A DNA stretch of 64,000 nucleotides from Natronobiforma cellulositropha (GTDB taxonomy: Archaea; Halobacteriota; Halobacteria; Halobacteriales; Natrialbaceae): positions 206,906 through 270,905 of the forward strand of contig NZ_JANZXN010000030.1 of the NCBI RefSeq assembly GCF_025629245.1, in the 5' to 3' direction. The notes under the pieces were generated by a model. The model was not told where the DNA came from, searched no databases, and saw only the letters and a list, made by a program, of their open reading frames with translations. The translations under genes and the position numbers were made by a program. Below are positions 42,748 to 50,776 of this stretch, piece after piece (positions within the stretch are counted from its first letter, which is position 1; every line of letters starts with the position of its first letter).

Positions 42748-43544
42748 GCGTGGTACCCGCTGGCCGGATGGTCCGCCGGCAGCCCCTCGGCGTGGATACT
42801 GTCGAGCAGCGCCGTGAGGGCGTCCGTGTGTTCTCCTGCCCGTCCGTTCGTAACCGGTTCGCTCACCGCCGCCTCGAGTGCGTCCGCCGAGACCTCGAGC
42901 GGCAGCGACGAGATGGTCTCCTCGACGGTCTCGCGCCACGCTGCCCTGAGTTCGTCGGTGGGTCTCGAGAGGATGCCAGCAGTCGACGGTGCCGTGCCCA
43001 CGGCGGCGTCGAAGGCGAAGAGGTCGGCGCTCCGAGGCAGCAGTCGCTCGAACGACGCGGTGACGCGACGGCGGCCCTCGTCGGTCGAGACCAGCCGCTC
43101 GAGCCACTGGGTCGCGTGTTCGAGGTGGTAGCGCTCCTCCTCGAGCACCTTCGTCGCCCGACTCCCGACCGCGTCGTCCGCCGTCTCGGCGACCGCCTCG
43201 AGCACCAGCGTCTCAGCCGTGTCGTAGAGGAAGTTGATGACGATCGTGTCCCCGAAGTCGGTGTGTTCGGTCTCGAGCAGGATCGAGTTCCGCCGCTCGC
43301 TCGGACGGCGGTTGTAGCCGACGGTGTCGAGATCCCTGCCGTGGTCGATCAGTTCGTACCACAGGCGTGCGTGGCCCATCTCGTCCTGTGCCAGACTCGA
43401 GAGGACGTTGTCCTCTTCCATCGTCGGCCCGACGGTGACCCACTCGGCGAAGCGCTGTCCGGTCACGAACTCGTCGTCGGCGATCGCGAGCAGGAACCGC
43501 TCGGTCGCGTCCAGTTCCTCGAGAGTGATGCTCTCGGCGCTCAT
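42744..43544 (-). CDS. paaC: Aryl-CoA epoxidase structural subunit PaaC
   Basis: A 266-residue ferritin-like subunit of the multicomponent phenylacetyl-CoA epoxidase type. Motifs are ATERFLLAIADDEFVTGQRFAEW, LAQDEMGHARLWYELI, FLYDTAETLVLEAVAE and VLEEERYHLEHATQWLERL. PaaC normally pairs with PaaA as a structural partner without a working di-iron site. It overlaps paaB and paaD by ATGA on both sides, consistent with stoichiometric expression. Confidence 0.92.
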   Translation of the reverse strand: MSAESITLEELDATERFLLAIADDEFVTGQRFAEWVTVGPTMEEDNVLSSLAQDEMGHARLWYELIDHGRDLDTVGYNRRPSERRNSILLETEHTDFGDTIVINFLYDTAETLVLEAVAETADDAVGSRATKVLEEERYHLEHATQWLERLVSTDEGRRRVTASFERLLPRSADLFAFDAAVGTAPSTAGILSRPTDELRAAWRETVEETISSLPLEVSADALEAAVSEPVTNGRAGEHTDALTALLDSIHAEGLPADHPASGYHA

Positions 43545-43798
43545 TGGCGCTCCCTCGCGTACCACGAGACGTTTCGGTACTCCCGCTCGATGCTCGGTGC
43601 GAGCGTCGGATCGTCCGCGCTCGTCTGTGCGATCTCACTCCGTGGCGTCACCCAGATGCTCACGGGTGCACCGCGAACGTCGACGTTACGCTTGGCGAGG
43701 GTGAGCGCCATCTCCCGGTCCGATGCCGTCACCGTCACGGCGTGTTCGTGTGCGCCTCCACGTTTCCACTGCACGAATACTTCGTATGGCTGTGTCAT
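43541..43798 (-). CDS. paaB: Aryl-CoA epoxidase small subunit PaaB
   Basis: An 85-residue PaaB, recognised from YEVFVQWKRGGAHEHAVTVTASDREMALTLAKRNVDVRG and a VSIWVTPRSEI strand. PaaB bridges the two halves of the PaaABC complex. It starts 6 bp after the paaA stop and overlaps paaC by an ATGA. Confidence 0.93.
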   Translation of the reverse strand: MTQPYEVFVQWKRGGAHEHAVTVTASDREMALTLAKRNVDVRGAPVSIWVTPRSEIAQTSADDPTLAPSIEREYRNVSWYARERQ

Positions 43799-43804
43799 CT
43801 ATCG

Positions 43805-44734
43805 TTAGGCTGTGATGTTGTTCGCGAACCGGTTCGCCGTCGTTCCATCGTACGCTTCGAGCGCGTCTCGTACCCAGGCGGTCTCTTCGAACGCCGTCCG
43901 TCGCCGGTCGAGGCGGGCCTGTGTCTCCGGCCCACCTTCGGTGACGATCCTGTTGAACTCCTCCCAGTCCGGCGGCGTGTACTCCCACTGTTCGGTCTCC
44001 TCGTCGTAATAGAGGTTCTCGTCTGGGATGTCGATACCGTAGTTCCGAAGCTTCGGCACGTACGTATCGAAGTACTGCTGGCGCAGTTCGTCGTTGGTCT
44101 TGGGCTTGATTCCGAGTTCGTCCATCCGCTCGCTCTTCTCACTGCGGCTGTCCGAGAGACCGAAGAACATCACCGCTCGAGACCACCAGCGGTCGACACC
44201 CGCCTGTAGCCGCTCCTGTTTCTCGCGCGACCCCGTCGCGTACTCGCGGACGATGTGTTCTCCGTGGCGGATGTGAAACTCCTCTTCCCGGCAGACGCGT
44301 TTCATGATGCGTGCGTACGGCCCGTAGCTCGTCTTCATCAGCGAGTGTTGCAGTTGCATCGCCGCCCCGTCGAGCATCCAGGCCAACAGCCCGATGTCGA
44401 TCCACTCGTCGGCCGGGTAGTGAAACGCGTTCCCGAAGCCGTTCTCACCCGCTAACAGCGAGGTGAGCATCTGCTCGCGGTCCCGTCCGAGGTCTTCGGC
44501 CAGCTGGTACTGCATCTGTGCGTGGCCGATCTCGTCCTGGTTCTTCGCGATCAGGGCGAGTTTTCGCTGGTAACTCGGCGCTCGAGGGATCCACTCGCTC
44601 TCCGCGAACGCTCCCATAAACTCGCTGTTGGCCGTAAACTGGATGATGCCACAGAGCAGCTCACGGTACTCGTCGGTGAGTTCGTCACCCGACTCGATCA
44701 GCTGTCCAGCAGCAATCCGCTCCTCTAGTTTCAT
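43805..44734 (-). CDS. paaA: Aryl-CoA epoxidase catalytic subunit PaaA
   Basis: A 309-residue di-iron oxygenase subunit that, in the best-known case, forms the ring-1,2-epoxide of phenylacetyl-CoA. The metal motifs are NQDEIGHAQMQYQLAEDLG (Asp-Glu-x2-His) and REEEFHIRHGEH (Glu-x2-His). EWIPRAPSYQRKLALIAK and WIDIGLLAWMLDGAAMQLQHS are typical PaaA stretches. The ATG at 44734 gives the family length; an upstream open frame is promoter DNA. A TATA box (plus-strand GAATATAAAAG, 44756-44766) lies 22-30 nt upstream, so the mRNA is leaderless. The cognate substrate may be anthraniloyl-CoA or another aryl-CoA rather than phenylacetyl-CoA. Confidence 0.93.
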   Translation of the reverse strand: MKLEERIAAGQLIESGDELTDEYRELLCGIIQFTANSEFMGAFAESEWIPRAPSYQRKLALIAKNQDEIGHAQMQYQLAEDLGRDREQMLTSLLAGENGFGNAFHYPADEWIDIGLLAWMLDGAAMQLQHSLMKTSYGPYARIMKRVCREEEFHIRHGEHIVREYATGSREKQERLQAGVDRWWSRAVMFFGLSDSRSEKSERMDELGIKPKTNDELRQQYFDTYVPKLRNYGIDIPDENLYYDEETEQWEYTPPDWEEFNRIVTEGGPETQARLDRRRTAFEETAWVRDALEAYDGTTANRFANNITA

Positions 44735-44755
44735 GCCATAGATAGTTGAGTACAT

Positions 44756-44878
44756 GAATATAAAAGCTCGTGTTAGGACCGCTCCGTTCGTCTCGGCCGT
44801 CCTCGAGACCGCGTGACGAAGCGGCCAAAGTATCTTTAGCGCGTGTGTGCGAGTCCGAGTATACACTACATTTATTTG
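44756..44878. promoter_or_regulatory. Divergent promoters of paaA and the HxlR regulator gene
   Basis: On the minus strand a TTTTATATTC box lies about 25 nt from the paaA start. On the plus strand CATTTATTTGC (about 44868-44878) lies 26-30 nt from the HxlR ATG. Both mRNAs would be leaderless. The shared 170-bp region is the natural place for the HxlR protein to act. Confidence 0.6.
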
Positions 44879-44903
44879 CATTGGTGATAATCTGCTAACG
44901 CTC

Positions 44904-45263
44904 ATGTCAGCAAACGATCGACAGGAGGAAATCGAGAAGCGGAACCAAAGTGCCTGTCCGACGATCCAATCGCTCAACGAAATCGGTGAAATCTGGCGAC
45001 TCAACATCCTCCACGACCTGATGGACGAGGAGAAACGGTTCAACGAACTTAAACGTTCGACGAACGCCCGGTCTCGGACGCTCTCGAATGCACTCGATTC
45101 CCTGATCGAAAACGGGTACGTAAAACGTCGTACCGAGGAGGCCGCACCGATCGCTGTTTTCTATAGCCTGAGTGAGAAGGGGCGTGCCCTCAAACCGGTG
45201 TTCGACGAACTCGACGACTGGGCTGCTGACTGGCTCGACGATGTCCCGGCCGACTCCGTCTAA
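44904..45263 (+). CDS. HxlR-family transcriptional regulator
   Basis: A 119-residue winged-helix protein of the HxlR family. Seen are ACPTIQSLNEIGEIWRLNILHDLMDEEKRFNELKRSTNARSRTLSNALDSLIENGYVKRR and the wing VFYSLSEKGRALKPVFDELDDWA. The Cys before the first helix is the position often used for thiol or aldehyde sensing in this family. It is divergent from the paaABCD operon, which it probably controls. The start at 44904 follows a TATA box at leaderless spacing. Confidence 0.9.
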   Translation: MSANDRQEEIEKRNQSACPTIQSLNEIGEIWRLNILHDLMDEEKRFNELKRSTNARSRTLSNALDSLIENGYVKRRTEEAAPIAVFYSLSEKGRALKPVFDELDDWAADWLDDVPADSV

Positions 45264-45329
45264 GACCTCTCCCCACAGCGTCGTCCCCATCTCCGACGCC
45301 CTCGTCCGTCAGGCCGTGGTCCACTCCAG

Positions 45330-45372
45330 TACACCTGGTCACCCCGGTGACCCCTGGTGAATCATAATTTAC
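45330..45372 (+). promoter_or_regulatory. Operator-like palindrome and TATA box upstream of the second DsbA-like gene
   Basis: GGTCACC-CC-GGTGACC (45337-45352) is a perfect inverted repeat with 7-bp arms, flanked by ACACCTGGT on the left and CCTGGTGA on the right. An AT-rich box (AATCATAATTTA) follows at 45360-45371. The mRNA would begin near 45395. Confidence 0.55.
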
Positions 45373-45409
45373 CTGAGACTTATGTGGTCCGGCCGTGTCG
45401 TGACTACGT

Positions 45410-45556
45410 ATGGAAGAGACGACTTGCAGACGCACGCTGAACGGTTGCAGACGGCGTAGCGACACCTCCGACACGTGGTCCGTCCACCGGATGTCGCCGT
45501 CAGTAGCCGCTTTCTGTACACCTTCGAAGCAGTGCGGTCCCCACACACACCCATGA
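45410..45556 (+). CDS. Possible 48-codon leader ORF coupled to the DsbA-like gene
   Basis: An ATG at 45410, about 40 nt after the TATA box, opens a 48-codon frame beginning MEETTCRRTLNGCRRR. Its TGA overlaps the ATG of the downstream DsbA-like gene as ATGA. The peptide has four Cys spaced C-x6-C and C-x5-C. This explains why the promoter is 180 bp from the DsbA-like start. It may be a leader peptide, a small Cys-rich protein or chance. Confidence 0.35.
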   Translation: MEETTCRRTLNGCRRRSDTSDTWSVHRMSPSVAAFCTPSKQCGPHTHP

Positions 45557-46383
45557 CCGAGGAGTCGGTTACGGTCACGCAGTTTACCGATCCGCTCTGT
45601 GCGTGGTCGTGGGATGCAGAGCCGACCATCCGCGCACTCTCTGAGCACTACCGCGGGCAGCTCACCGTCGAATTCGTCATGACCGAACTCACGAGCGGCC
45701 ACAGTGAACCCGCTCAGTCAGTCGACGTGACGTCCCACTGGCGCGACGCGGCCCGGTACCACAGCATGCCGATCAATGCCGACAAGTGGTGCGAAATCCC
45801 CTCTCCGTCGAGTCGGCCGTCGAGCCTCGCGTACAAGGCCGCAGAACTCCAGGACGGCGCACTCGCCAGGCGGTATCTCAGACGGCTCCGGGCGGCCGCC
45901 GCGACCGAACGAGTCGACCTCGAGCACCAACCGACGCTGTGTGAACTCGCGACTGCTGTCGGACTGGACGGCGACCGCCTCAGTTCCGACCTCGGGGGAA
46001 ACGCTGCACACACGGCGCTCCAGGCGGATCTCGACCGTGCGCGTTCACACGCCGTCACGGCGCTGCCAACCTACTCGCTCACCGGTCCCAGCGGGACCAC
46101 CTGGCTCTATGGTAACACGTCACTCGAGTCGTTCGAGGCTGCGATCGCCGACGTTTCCCCGCCGCTCGACCCGGTGGCACCACGCCCGCTCGGCGAGTTC
46201 GTCGACGCCTACGGCAGCGTCACGGCACAGGAGGTCGCGACGGTGTACGACGTGAGCGTCTCGAAGGCCGGGCAGGCGCTGAAGGCGATGGCGGACGACT
46301 TTCGAATTCGTCCGGTAGAGCGCGGGAACGGCACGTTCTGGTACTCACCCGTCGACCCGCTGTTACTCGAGTGCCGTCAGTAG
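45553..46383 (+). CDS. DsbA/FrnE-like thioredoxin-fold protein with C-terminal winged helix (paralogue)
   Basis: A 276-residue protein with the same layout as the one at 30820. It has the active site QFTDPLCAWSWDAEPTIRAL (Cys-Ala-Trp-Ser, one thiol only), a helical insert containing SLAYKAAELQDGALARRYLRRLR, and the cis-Pro region AVTALPTYSL. A C-terminal winged helix follows (RPLGEFVDAYGSVTAQEVATVYDVSVSKAGQALKAM with wing RPVERGNGTFWYSP). It lies in the aromatic cluster downstream of a palindromic operator and ends 7 bp into the convergent aldehyde dehydrogenase gene. The combination suggests a thiol-responsive regulator, though an isomerase-type enzyme (FrnE, HCCA isomerase fold) is possible. 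Confidence 0.78.
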   Translation: MTEESVTVTQFTDPLCAWSWDAEPTIRALSEHYRGQLTVEFVMTELTSGHSEPAQSVDVTSHWRDAARYHSMPINADKWCEIPSPSSRPSSLAYKAAELQDGALARRYLRRLRAAAATERVDLEHQPTLCELATAVGLDGDRLSSDLGGNAAHTALQADLDRARSHAVTALPTYSLTGPSGTTWLYGNTSLESFEAAIADVSPPLDPVAPRPLGEFVDAYGSVTAQEVATVYDVSVSKAGQALKAMADDFRIRPVERGNGTFWYSPVDPLLLECRQ

Positions 46384-47729
46384 ATCGACAGTGCGTCGTG
46401 GTCCGTCTCGCTCTCGGGGTGGTCGACGACGGTGACGTGCTGGGTGAATTTCTCGATTCGGGTCGTCACCGGACTCTCCCCGCTTCGCTTCAGCGCACCC
46501 CAGGGCGAGAAGTGTGAGATGATCGTCGGGTCGAGGTTGAAACACACGCGCGAGGTGAGCGCCTTACTCTCGCGGAGATACTGTTCTGGCTCGTCCGAGA
46601 AGATCGTCATGCTCAGCCCGTGTTCGCGCGCTCCGAGGAACGTTCGGACCTCCTCGAGCGATTCCCAGGTGTCGTACCACGCACCCGGACCGAACAGTTC
46701 GACGGTTTCGAGACCCTCCTCGAACGTCAGGATGCGAACGGGGCTGTCTCCGAGGTCGACGAACGGCTCCGCCTCGGGTGCGTGTACCTCGGCGTTCTCG
46801 TCGACGTCGGTCGCCTCCTCGCGTGGGTCGCCGACGGTCACCGCCCGTAGCTCGTTCTCGAGTGTGGTTTCGAACTCCTCGGCGATCGCCTCGTTCACGA
46901 GCAGCCCCGAGGGTGTCGAACACAGCTGTCCGTTACAGCGCACGAGCGCGCGCACGAAGGTACGTGCCGCTCGTTCGGGTTCGTGGTCGACGATGAAGAC
47001 GCCGTTGCCCTCTCCCTCGACGTTGCTCTCGATGCCCGCCGCCGCGGCGGACTCTTTGATCTCTGGGTAGTAGTTGCTGCTCCCCTCGTAGTGGAGGAGG
47101 TCGAATCGGGAGAGCACTGACGGCTCGTAGATGATCTCCGGCTCGGTGAACACGACGTTCACCCGCTCGGGGAAGCGCTCGAGGAAGGGTTCGAGGAGCG
47201 CCGCGGCCGACGCCGGCGTTCGCGTCGATGGGCGGACGGTGACGGTGTTGCCGGCGACCAGCGCCGAGGCAGTGTTGACGGGTGCGAGGATCGTCGCGTT
47301 ACGCGGCGTCACCATGAGCACGTGTCCGATCGGGCGCGGGACGGTCACGACCCGTCGCTCGTGGTCGGTCGTCGCGTTGTAGTCGTCGACCGCGCCGGTC
47401 TCCTCTCGGACGTGGTCGTGGTACTCTCTCACGCCGTCGAGATACCGGGGAATGCTGTCGATGCGGTCGAAACAGTCAGACAACGGATACGCCGTCTCCT
47501 CACACAGCGTCTCGGCGTAGCGCTCTCGGTTCTCTCGGTAGACGTCTGCGATCTCCTCGAGTTCGTCGAACACGTCCGACGGCTGGCTCGAGGCGGTCTC
47601 GATGCCGTCGAACGCGTCCTCCTCGAGGTAACCGATCGGGGTCCCGACCTTCTCGCGGATCTCGTCGTGACGATAGTCGCCGTTGATGAACGATTCGATC
47701 ACCTCTGTCCGTTGTGTCGATCTGGACAT
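46377..47729 (-). CDS. Aldehyde dehydrogenase / acyl-CoA reductase superfamily protein
   Basis: A 450-residue ALDH-fold enzyme. The cofactor-binding region is PIGHVLMVTPRNATILAPVNTASALVAGNTVTVRPS, and the catalytic Cys lies in RCNGQLCSTPSGLLV (about residue 270). FGPGAWYDTWESLEEV and VCFNLDPTIISHFSPWGALKRSGES correspond to later ALDH motifs. The usual Glu-Leu-Gly-Gly motif is replaced by EGEGNG, and the sequence is unusual for both simple ALDHs and PaaZ; the MaoC hydratase domain of PaaZ is absent. It may reduce an acyl-CoA or oxidise a semialdehyde of the cluster's pathway. A minus-strand TATA-like GTATTAAGA lies about 30 nt upstream. Confidence 0.8.
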   Translation of the reverse strand: MSRSTQRTEVIESFINGDYRHDEIREKVGTPIGYLEEDAFDGIETASSQPSDVFDELEEIADVYRENRERYAETLCEETAYPLSDCFDRIDSIPRYLDGVREYHDHVREETGAVDDYNATTDHERRVVTVPRPIGHVLMVTPRNATILAPVNTASALVAGNTVTVRPSTRTPASAAALLEPFLERFPERVNVVFTEPEIIYEPSVLSRFDLLHYEGSSNYYPEIKESAAAAGIESNVEGEGNGVFIVDHEPERAARTFVRALVRCNGQLCSTPSGLLVNEAIAEEFETTLENELRAVTVGDPREEATDVDENAEVHAPEAEPFVDLGDSPVRILTFEEGLETVELFGPGAWYDTWESLEEVRTFLGAREHGLSMTIFSDEPEQYLRESKALTSRVCFNLDPTIISHFSPWGALKRSGESPVTTRIEKFTQHVTVVDHPESETDHDALSIY

Positions 47730-47869
47730 GATCTACCGTACATCCCGCAGCGGACCATCTTAATACACTGTGGTCTGACTGTCCGGCGGAGCGACCACAT
47801 CGGGAGACCGTCGCTTTCGTTTCCCGGTGCGGTCGTTCCACCTCCGGGTGCCCCGCTGTGACGGTGGGT

Positions 47870-49111
47870 TCACTTACCGACCGACAGCCGTTCCCTGCTC
47901 GGCACGCGCTGGAACTCGTAGACGATCAGTGAGCCGACGGTCGTCGCGACGAGTACGACGGCTGTGGCACCGAAGAGCCGCTGGTAACCGAGCCAGCTCC
48001 CGAGACCGATGAACAACACGGGTCCCGCAGCCTGGCCGGCGCTGATGGTTACGGTCTGGATGCTCGTTACGCCCGCCCGGAACTCGTCGGGCGCGAGCGT
48101 GCTGATCGAAGAGAGGAGCCTGGGTGTGATCACGCCGCTTCCGACGCCGAACAGCCCCAGGGTACAGAAGGTCGCGACGACTCCCGGCGTCAGTGCGAGC
48201 AGTGCCAGGGCGCTCGCGTACGCGAGCACGCCGCCGACGAGCAGGCTTCTGTCGGGAGCCCACGCGGACAGTAGGCCGCTCCCCATCGAGACGGTCGCCG
48301 AGACGAGCAGCATGCCCATCGTCATGAGACCGATCTGAGCCGCGCCCAGGCCGTAGGCGCGCTCGAGATAGAACGGCAGCGCTGTGTACAGGCCGAACAC
48401 CAGGAGGTAGGTGAGAAACACCAGTCCGTACAGCCGAACTGCTGGAACCGTTGGCACAGCGCGGGCGGCTTCGCGGACGTACACTCGCGCCCGCGGCTTC
48501 TCCTCGGCCGTCGCCACCGGTTCGTCGAATCCAACACTGACGAAGACGGCGACGACGACCGCCAGTCCGTAGAGGACGAACGGCAGGTTCCACGCGATAG
48601 CGGAGAGGTAGCCACCGATTGCTGGGTAGATCGCCGCGCCCAGGGAGATGGTGGCCATCGTCGCGCCGATGACGGTGTCGTGGCGTCTGTCGACGAACGT
48701 GTCCCCGGCGAGTGTGGTCGCGAGCGAGAGCAGGATCGGGCCGGAGGCACACCCCTGTACGAGACGAAGCGCCAGGACGACCTCGAAACTCGGTGCGACA
48801 CTGATCGCTGCGCCCGCTGTCCCGAACACGACCAAACACGCCGTGAGTAGCCGTTTCCGACCGAGTCGGTCGGCGTACATCCCGACGAGTGGGGCGACGA
48901 GCAGTGCTGGTAACGCGTATACGGTGACGAGTAGACCCGCTTGCGTACCCGAAATACCGAACGCACGTTCGATCTCACCGAGACCTGGACTCACCAGTGG
49001 GACGTCCATTGGGACGACTGCTGCAGTCGCGAGGATCGTGAGTACTGTCGTCGACTGCCAGCGCGCCTGACTGGAACCGGCGCCGTCGCTCAGATGTTGG
49101 GGTCGTGTCAC
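47870..49111 (-). CDS. MFS transporter
   Basis: A 413-residue major facilitator protein with twelve hydrophobic helices. The loop 2-3 signature is GMYADRLGRKRLL, and motif C-like sequence appears around the fifth helix (GAAIYPAIGGYLSAIAWNLPFVLYG). A central cytoplasmic loop (PVATAEEKPRARVYVREAARAVPTVPA) separates the halves. It belongs to the drug/arabinose-efflux-like group. As the last gene of the aromatic cluster it could export the product or import an aromatic substrate; the direction cannot be read from the sequence. Confidence 0.87.
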   Translation of the reverse strand: MTRPQHLSDGAGSSQARWQSTTVLTILATAAVVPMDVPLVSPGLGEIERAFGISGTQAGLLVTVYALPALLVAPLVGMYADRLGRKRLLTACLVVFGTAGAAISVAPSFEVVLALRLVQGCASGPILLSLATTLAGDTFVDRRHDTVIGATMATISLGAAIYPAIGGYLSAIAWNLPFVLYGLAVVVAVFVSVGFDEPVATAEEKPRARVYVREAARAVPTVPAVRLYGLVFLTYLLVFGLYTALPFYLERAYGLGAAQIGLMTMGMLLVSATVSMGSGLLSAWAPDRSLLVGGVLAYASALALLALTPGVVATFCTLGLFGVGSGVITPRLLSSISTLAPDEFRAGVTSIQTVTISAGQAAGPVLFIGLGSWLGYQRLFGATAVVLVATTVGSLIVYEFQRVPSRERLSVGK

Positions 49112-50055
49112 GTGTTACTGAATCTCGAGCCGTTCTCGCGTTCGTACACCGTCTCACCGTGGGGGGAAGGGTGTGCAACAGCCTCCTCTGCCCACCGTGT
49201 CGCCGTATTTTGGATTACCGTTCGTGTGTGATCACCGTCCGCTGGTCCGACGTGTGTTCGACATCGTGCGTCCGATCAGTCCGTGTGGGGTGTTTCTCGC
49301 CTCTCGTCACAACTGGTCGTTCTCGCCCCGGGCACATATATGTGTGCTAACCTACACGATAGCAGATGTAGTGCGGGTAATCCGCCGTCTCGTCCTCCCT
49401 CGCCGTCTCGAACTCACCCCCTCTCTGAACCCGACGCGCTCGCCGCCGGTGGCCGATTGCCGTTCGCGATTGCTGCCGCCAGGCCGAACCGCGTAAGGGC
49501 ATAACCATTAGCTTTACATTACAATCATACTGGTGTAATTCATCTCAACATTTACATTCTCCGGTGACAATAATTCCAACATCGAAAATATCACCGCCAT
49601 GTTATCTTCGTCTCGAACGTTCCGGGTGGTGCTGCCACTGGAAGGCCGTTCGTCCGGTACTCTCCGTTTCGGAGAGGAGATATATTCTGGAAACCTAATA
49701 CCTATACCCCATATGGGTATTAACAACTACATTCTATGCGTCACTTACCTATCGACCCTCTCCATCTTCTCCTCCTCCTTCAGTATTTGATACACACAAA
49801 CCTTTTCAGAAAATTCTCGTTCTTTCCCTACTAAACTCTCGAATCTTCTTGACTATCTCCACTGACTGATTCGATATATTCGATTTCTCATACGAGAGTA
49901 TACCCAAAACATCGTTATAGTAACATACTACTATATATGTTACGTTGGTGCGCCCCCTCCATCTGCACTCTCTCGCTCTGGTGATGCGATCACACCGTAC
50001 TCTCGTTGCGAGACCGCACGCGGTTCGTTCGGCAACGACGTCCCATCGACACTCC
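49112..50055. other. Gene-free region with an AT-rich core
   Basis: No gene is supported. From about 49500 to 49945 the composition turns AT-rich relative to both flanks, with CCCATATGGG as a 10-bp palindrome at 49708-49717 and several TATA-like sequences before the ferredoxin gene. It may be the scar of an inserted element or a large regulatory region. No transposase or tRNA is visible. Confidence 0.45.
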
Positions 50056-50775
50056 GTGACGTCGCCCTCGAATCACCCTCCGTGGTTCGACGAGGTGCTT
50101 AATACGGAGCTTCCGCTACGTGAACGCGTGGAGTCTCCGTTCGAGGTCCTCTCGGTCGATCCGGATGCAAGCGACGAGGAGATCGAGCGCGCCTACCGTC
50201 GTCGGATCTTCGACGCCCACCCCGACCACGGCGGCTCGGCCGCCGAATTCCAGCGCGTTCGAACCGCCTACCTCCGTCTCACGGCCGCCGACTCGGACCA
50301 CGTCCTCGACGAACTCGAGCCGACCGCCGACGGCGACGACGAGACGCCGGATGGCGCTCGCGTCGAGTACCTCAGCTACGACGTCCTCGAGGACTACGGC
50401 TGGGAACTCGAGGACGACGACCTCTTCGAGCGAGCGTCCGCCTGCGGTCTCGACCCGGACGCCCACGGCCGTCTCCTCGTCGAACCGAACGAGTCGTTGC
50501 TCGAGGCCGCCGAAAACCGCGGCTTCGCGTGGCCCTACGCCTGCCGGGGCGGCGCGTGTGCGAACTGTGCGGTCGCCGTCGTCGAGGGCGACCTCTCGAT
50601 GCCCGTCGATCACATCCTCCCGAGTGAGATGCTCGAGCGTGGTATTCGCCTCTCCTGTGTCGGCGCGCCGACGACCGAGGAGACGAAAGTCGTCTACGAC
50701 GTGAAGTACCTCCCGAGTCTCGACGACCTGCGTTTGCCGCCGCGGCCGTTCGAACAGGCGCGTCTCAACGACTGA
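50056..50775 (+). CDS. DnaJ-domain/2Fe-2S ferredoxin fusion
   Basis: A 239-residue protein. After about 25 residues comes a J-like domain (SPFEVLSVDPDASDEEIERAYRRRIFDAHPDHGGSAAEFQRVRTAYLRL) with the HPD signature intact. From about residue 110 follows a plant-type [2Fe-2S] ferredoxin with the haloarchaeal pattern. It includes VEYLSYDVLEDYGWE, the acidic insert, CRGGACANCAVAVVEG with three cluster Cys and RLSCVGAPTT with the fourth. The GTG at 50056 begins VTSPSNHPPWFDEVLNTELPLRERVESPFEVL, as expected; an earlier ATG at 49945 is possible but its residues look non-coding. It is probably an electron carrier tied to a chaperone-type partner. Confidence 0.85.
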   Translation: MTSPSNHPPWFDEVLNTELPLRERVESPFEVLSVDPDASDEEIERAYRRRIFDAHPDHGGSAAEFQRVRTAYLRLTAADSDHVLDELEPTADGDDETPDGARVEYLSYDVLEDYGWELEDDDLFERASACGLDPDAHGRLLVEPNESLLEAAENRGFAWPYACRGGACANCAVAVVEGDLSMPVDHILPSEMLERGIRLSCVGAPTTEETKVVYDVKYLPSLDDLRLPPRPFEQARLND

Positions 50776-50776
50776 C

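Noticed and set aside
49514..49726. 70-codon frame in the AT-rich desert
   Set aside because: Composition is not haloarchaeal-like, no promoter at a sensible distance and no recognisable fold.
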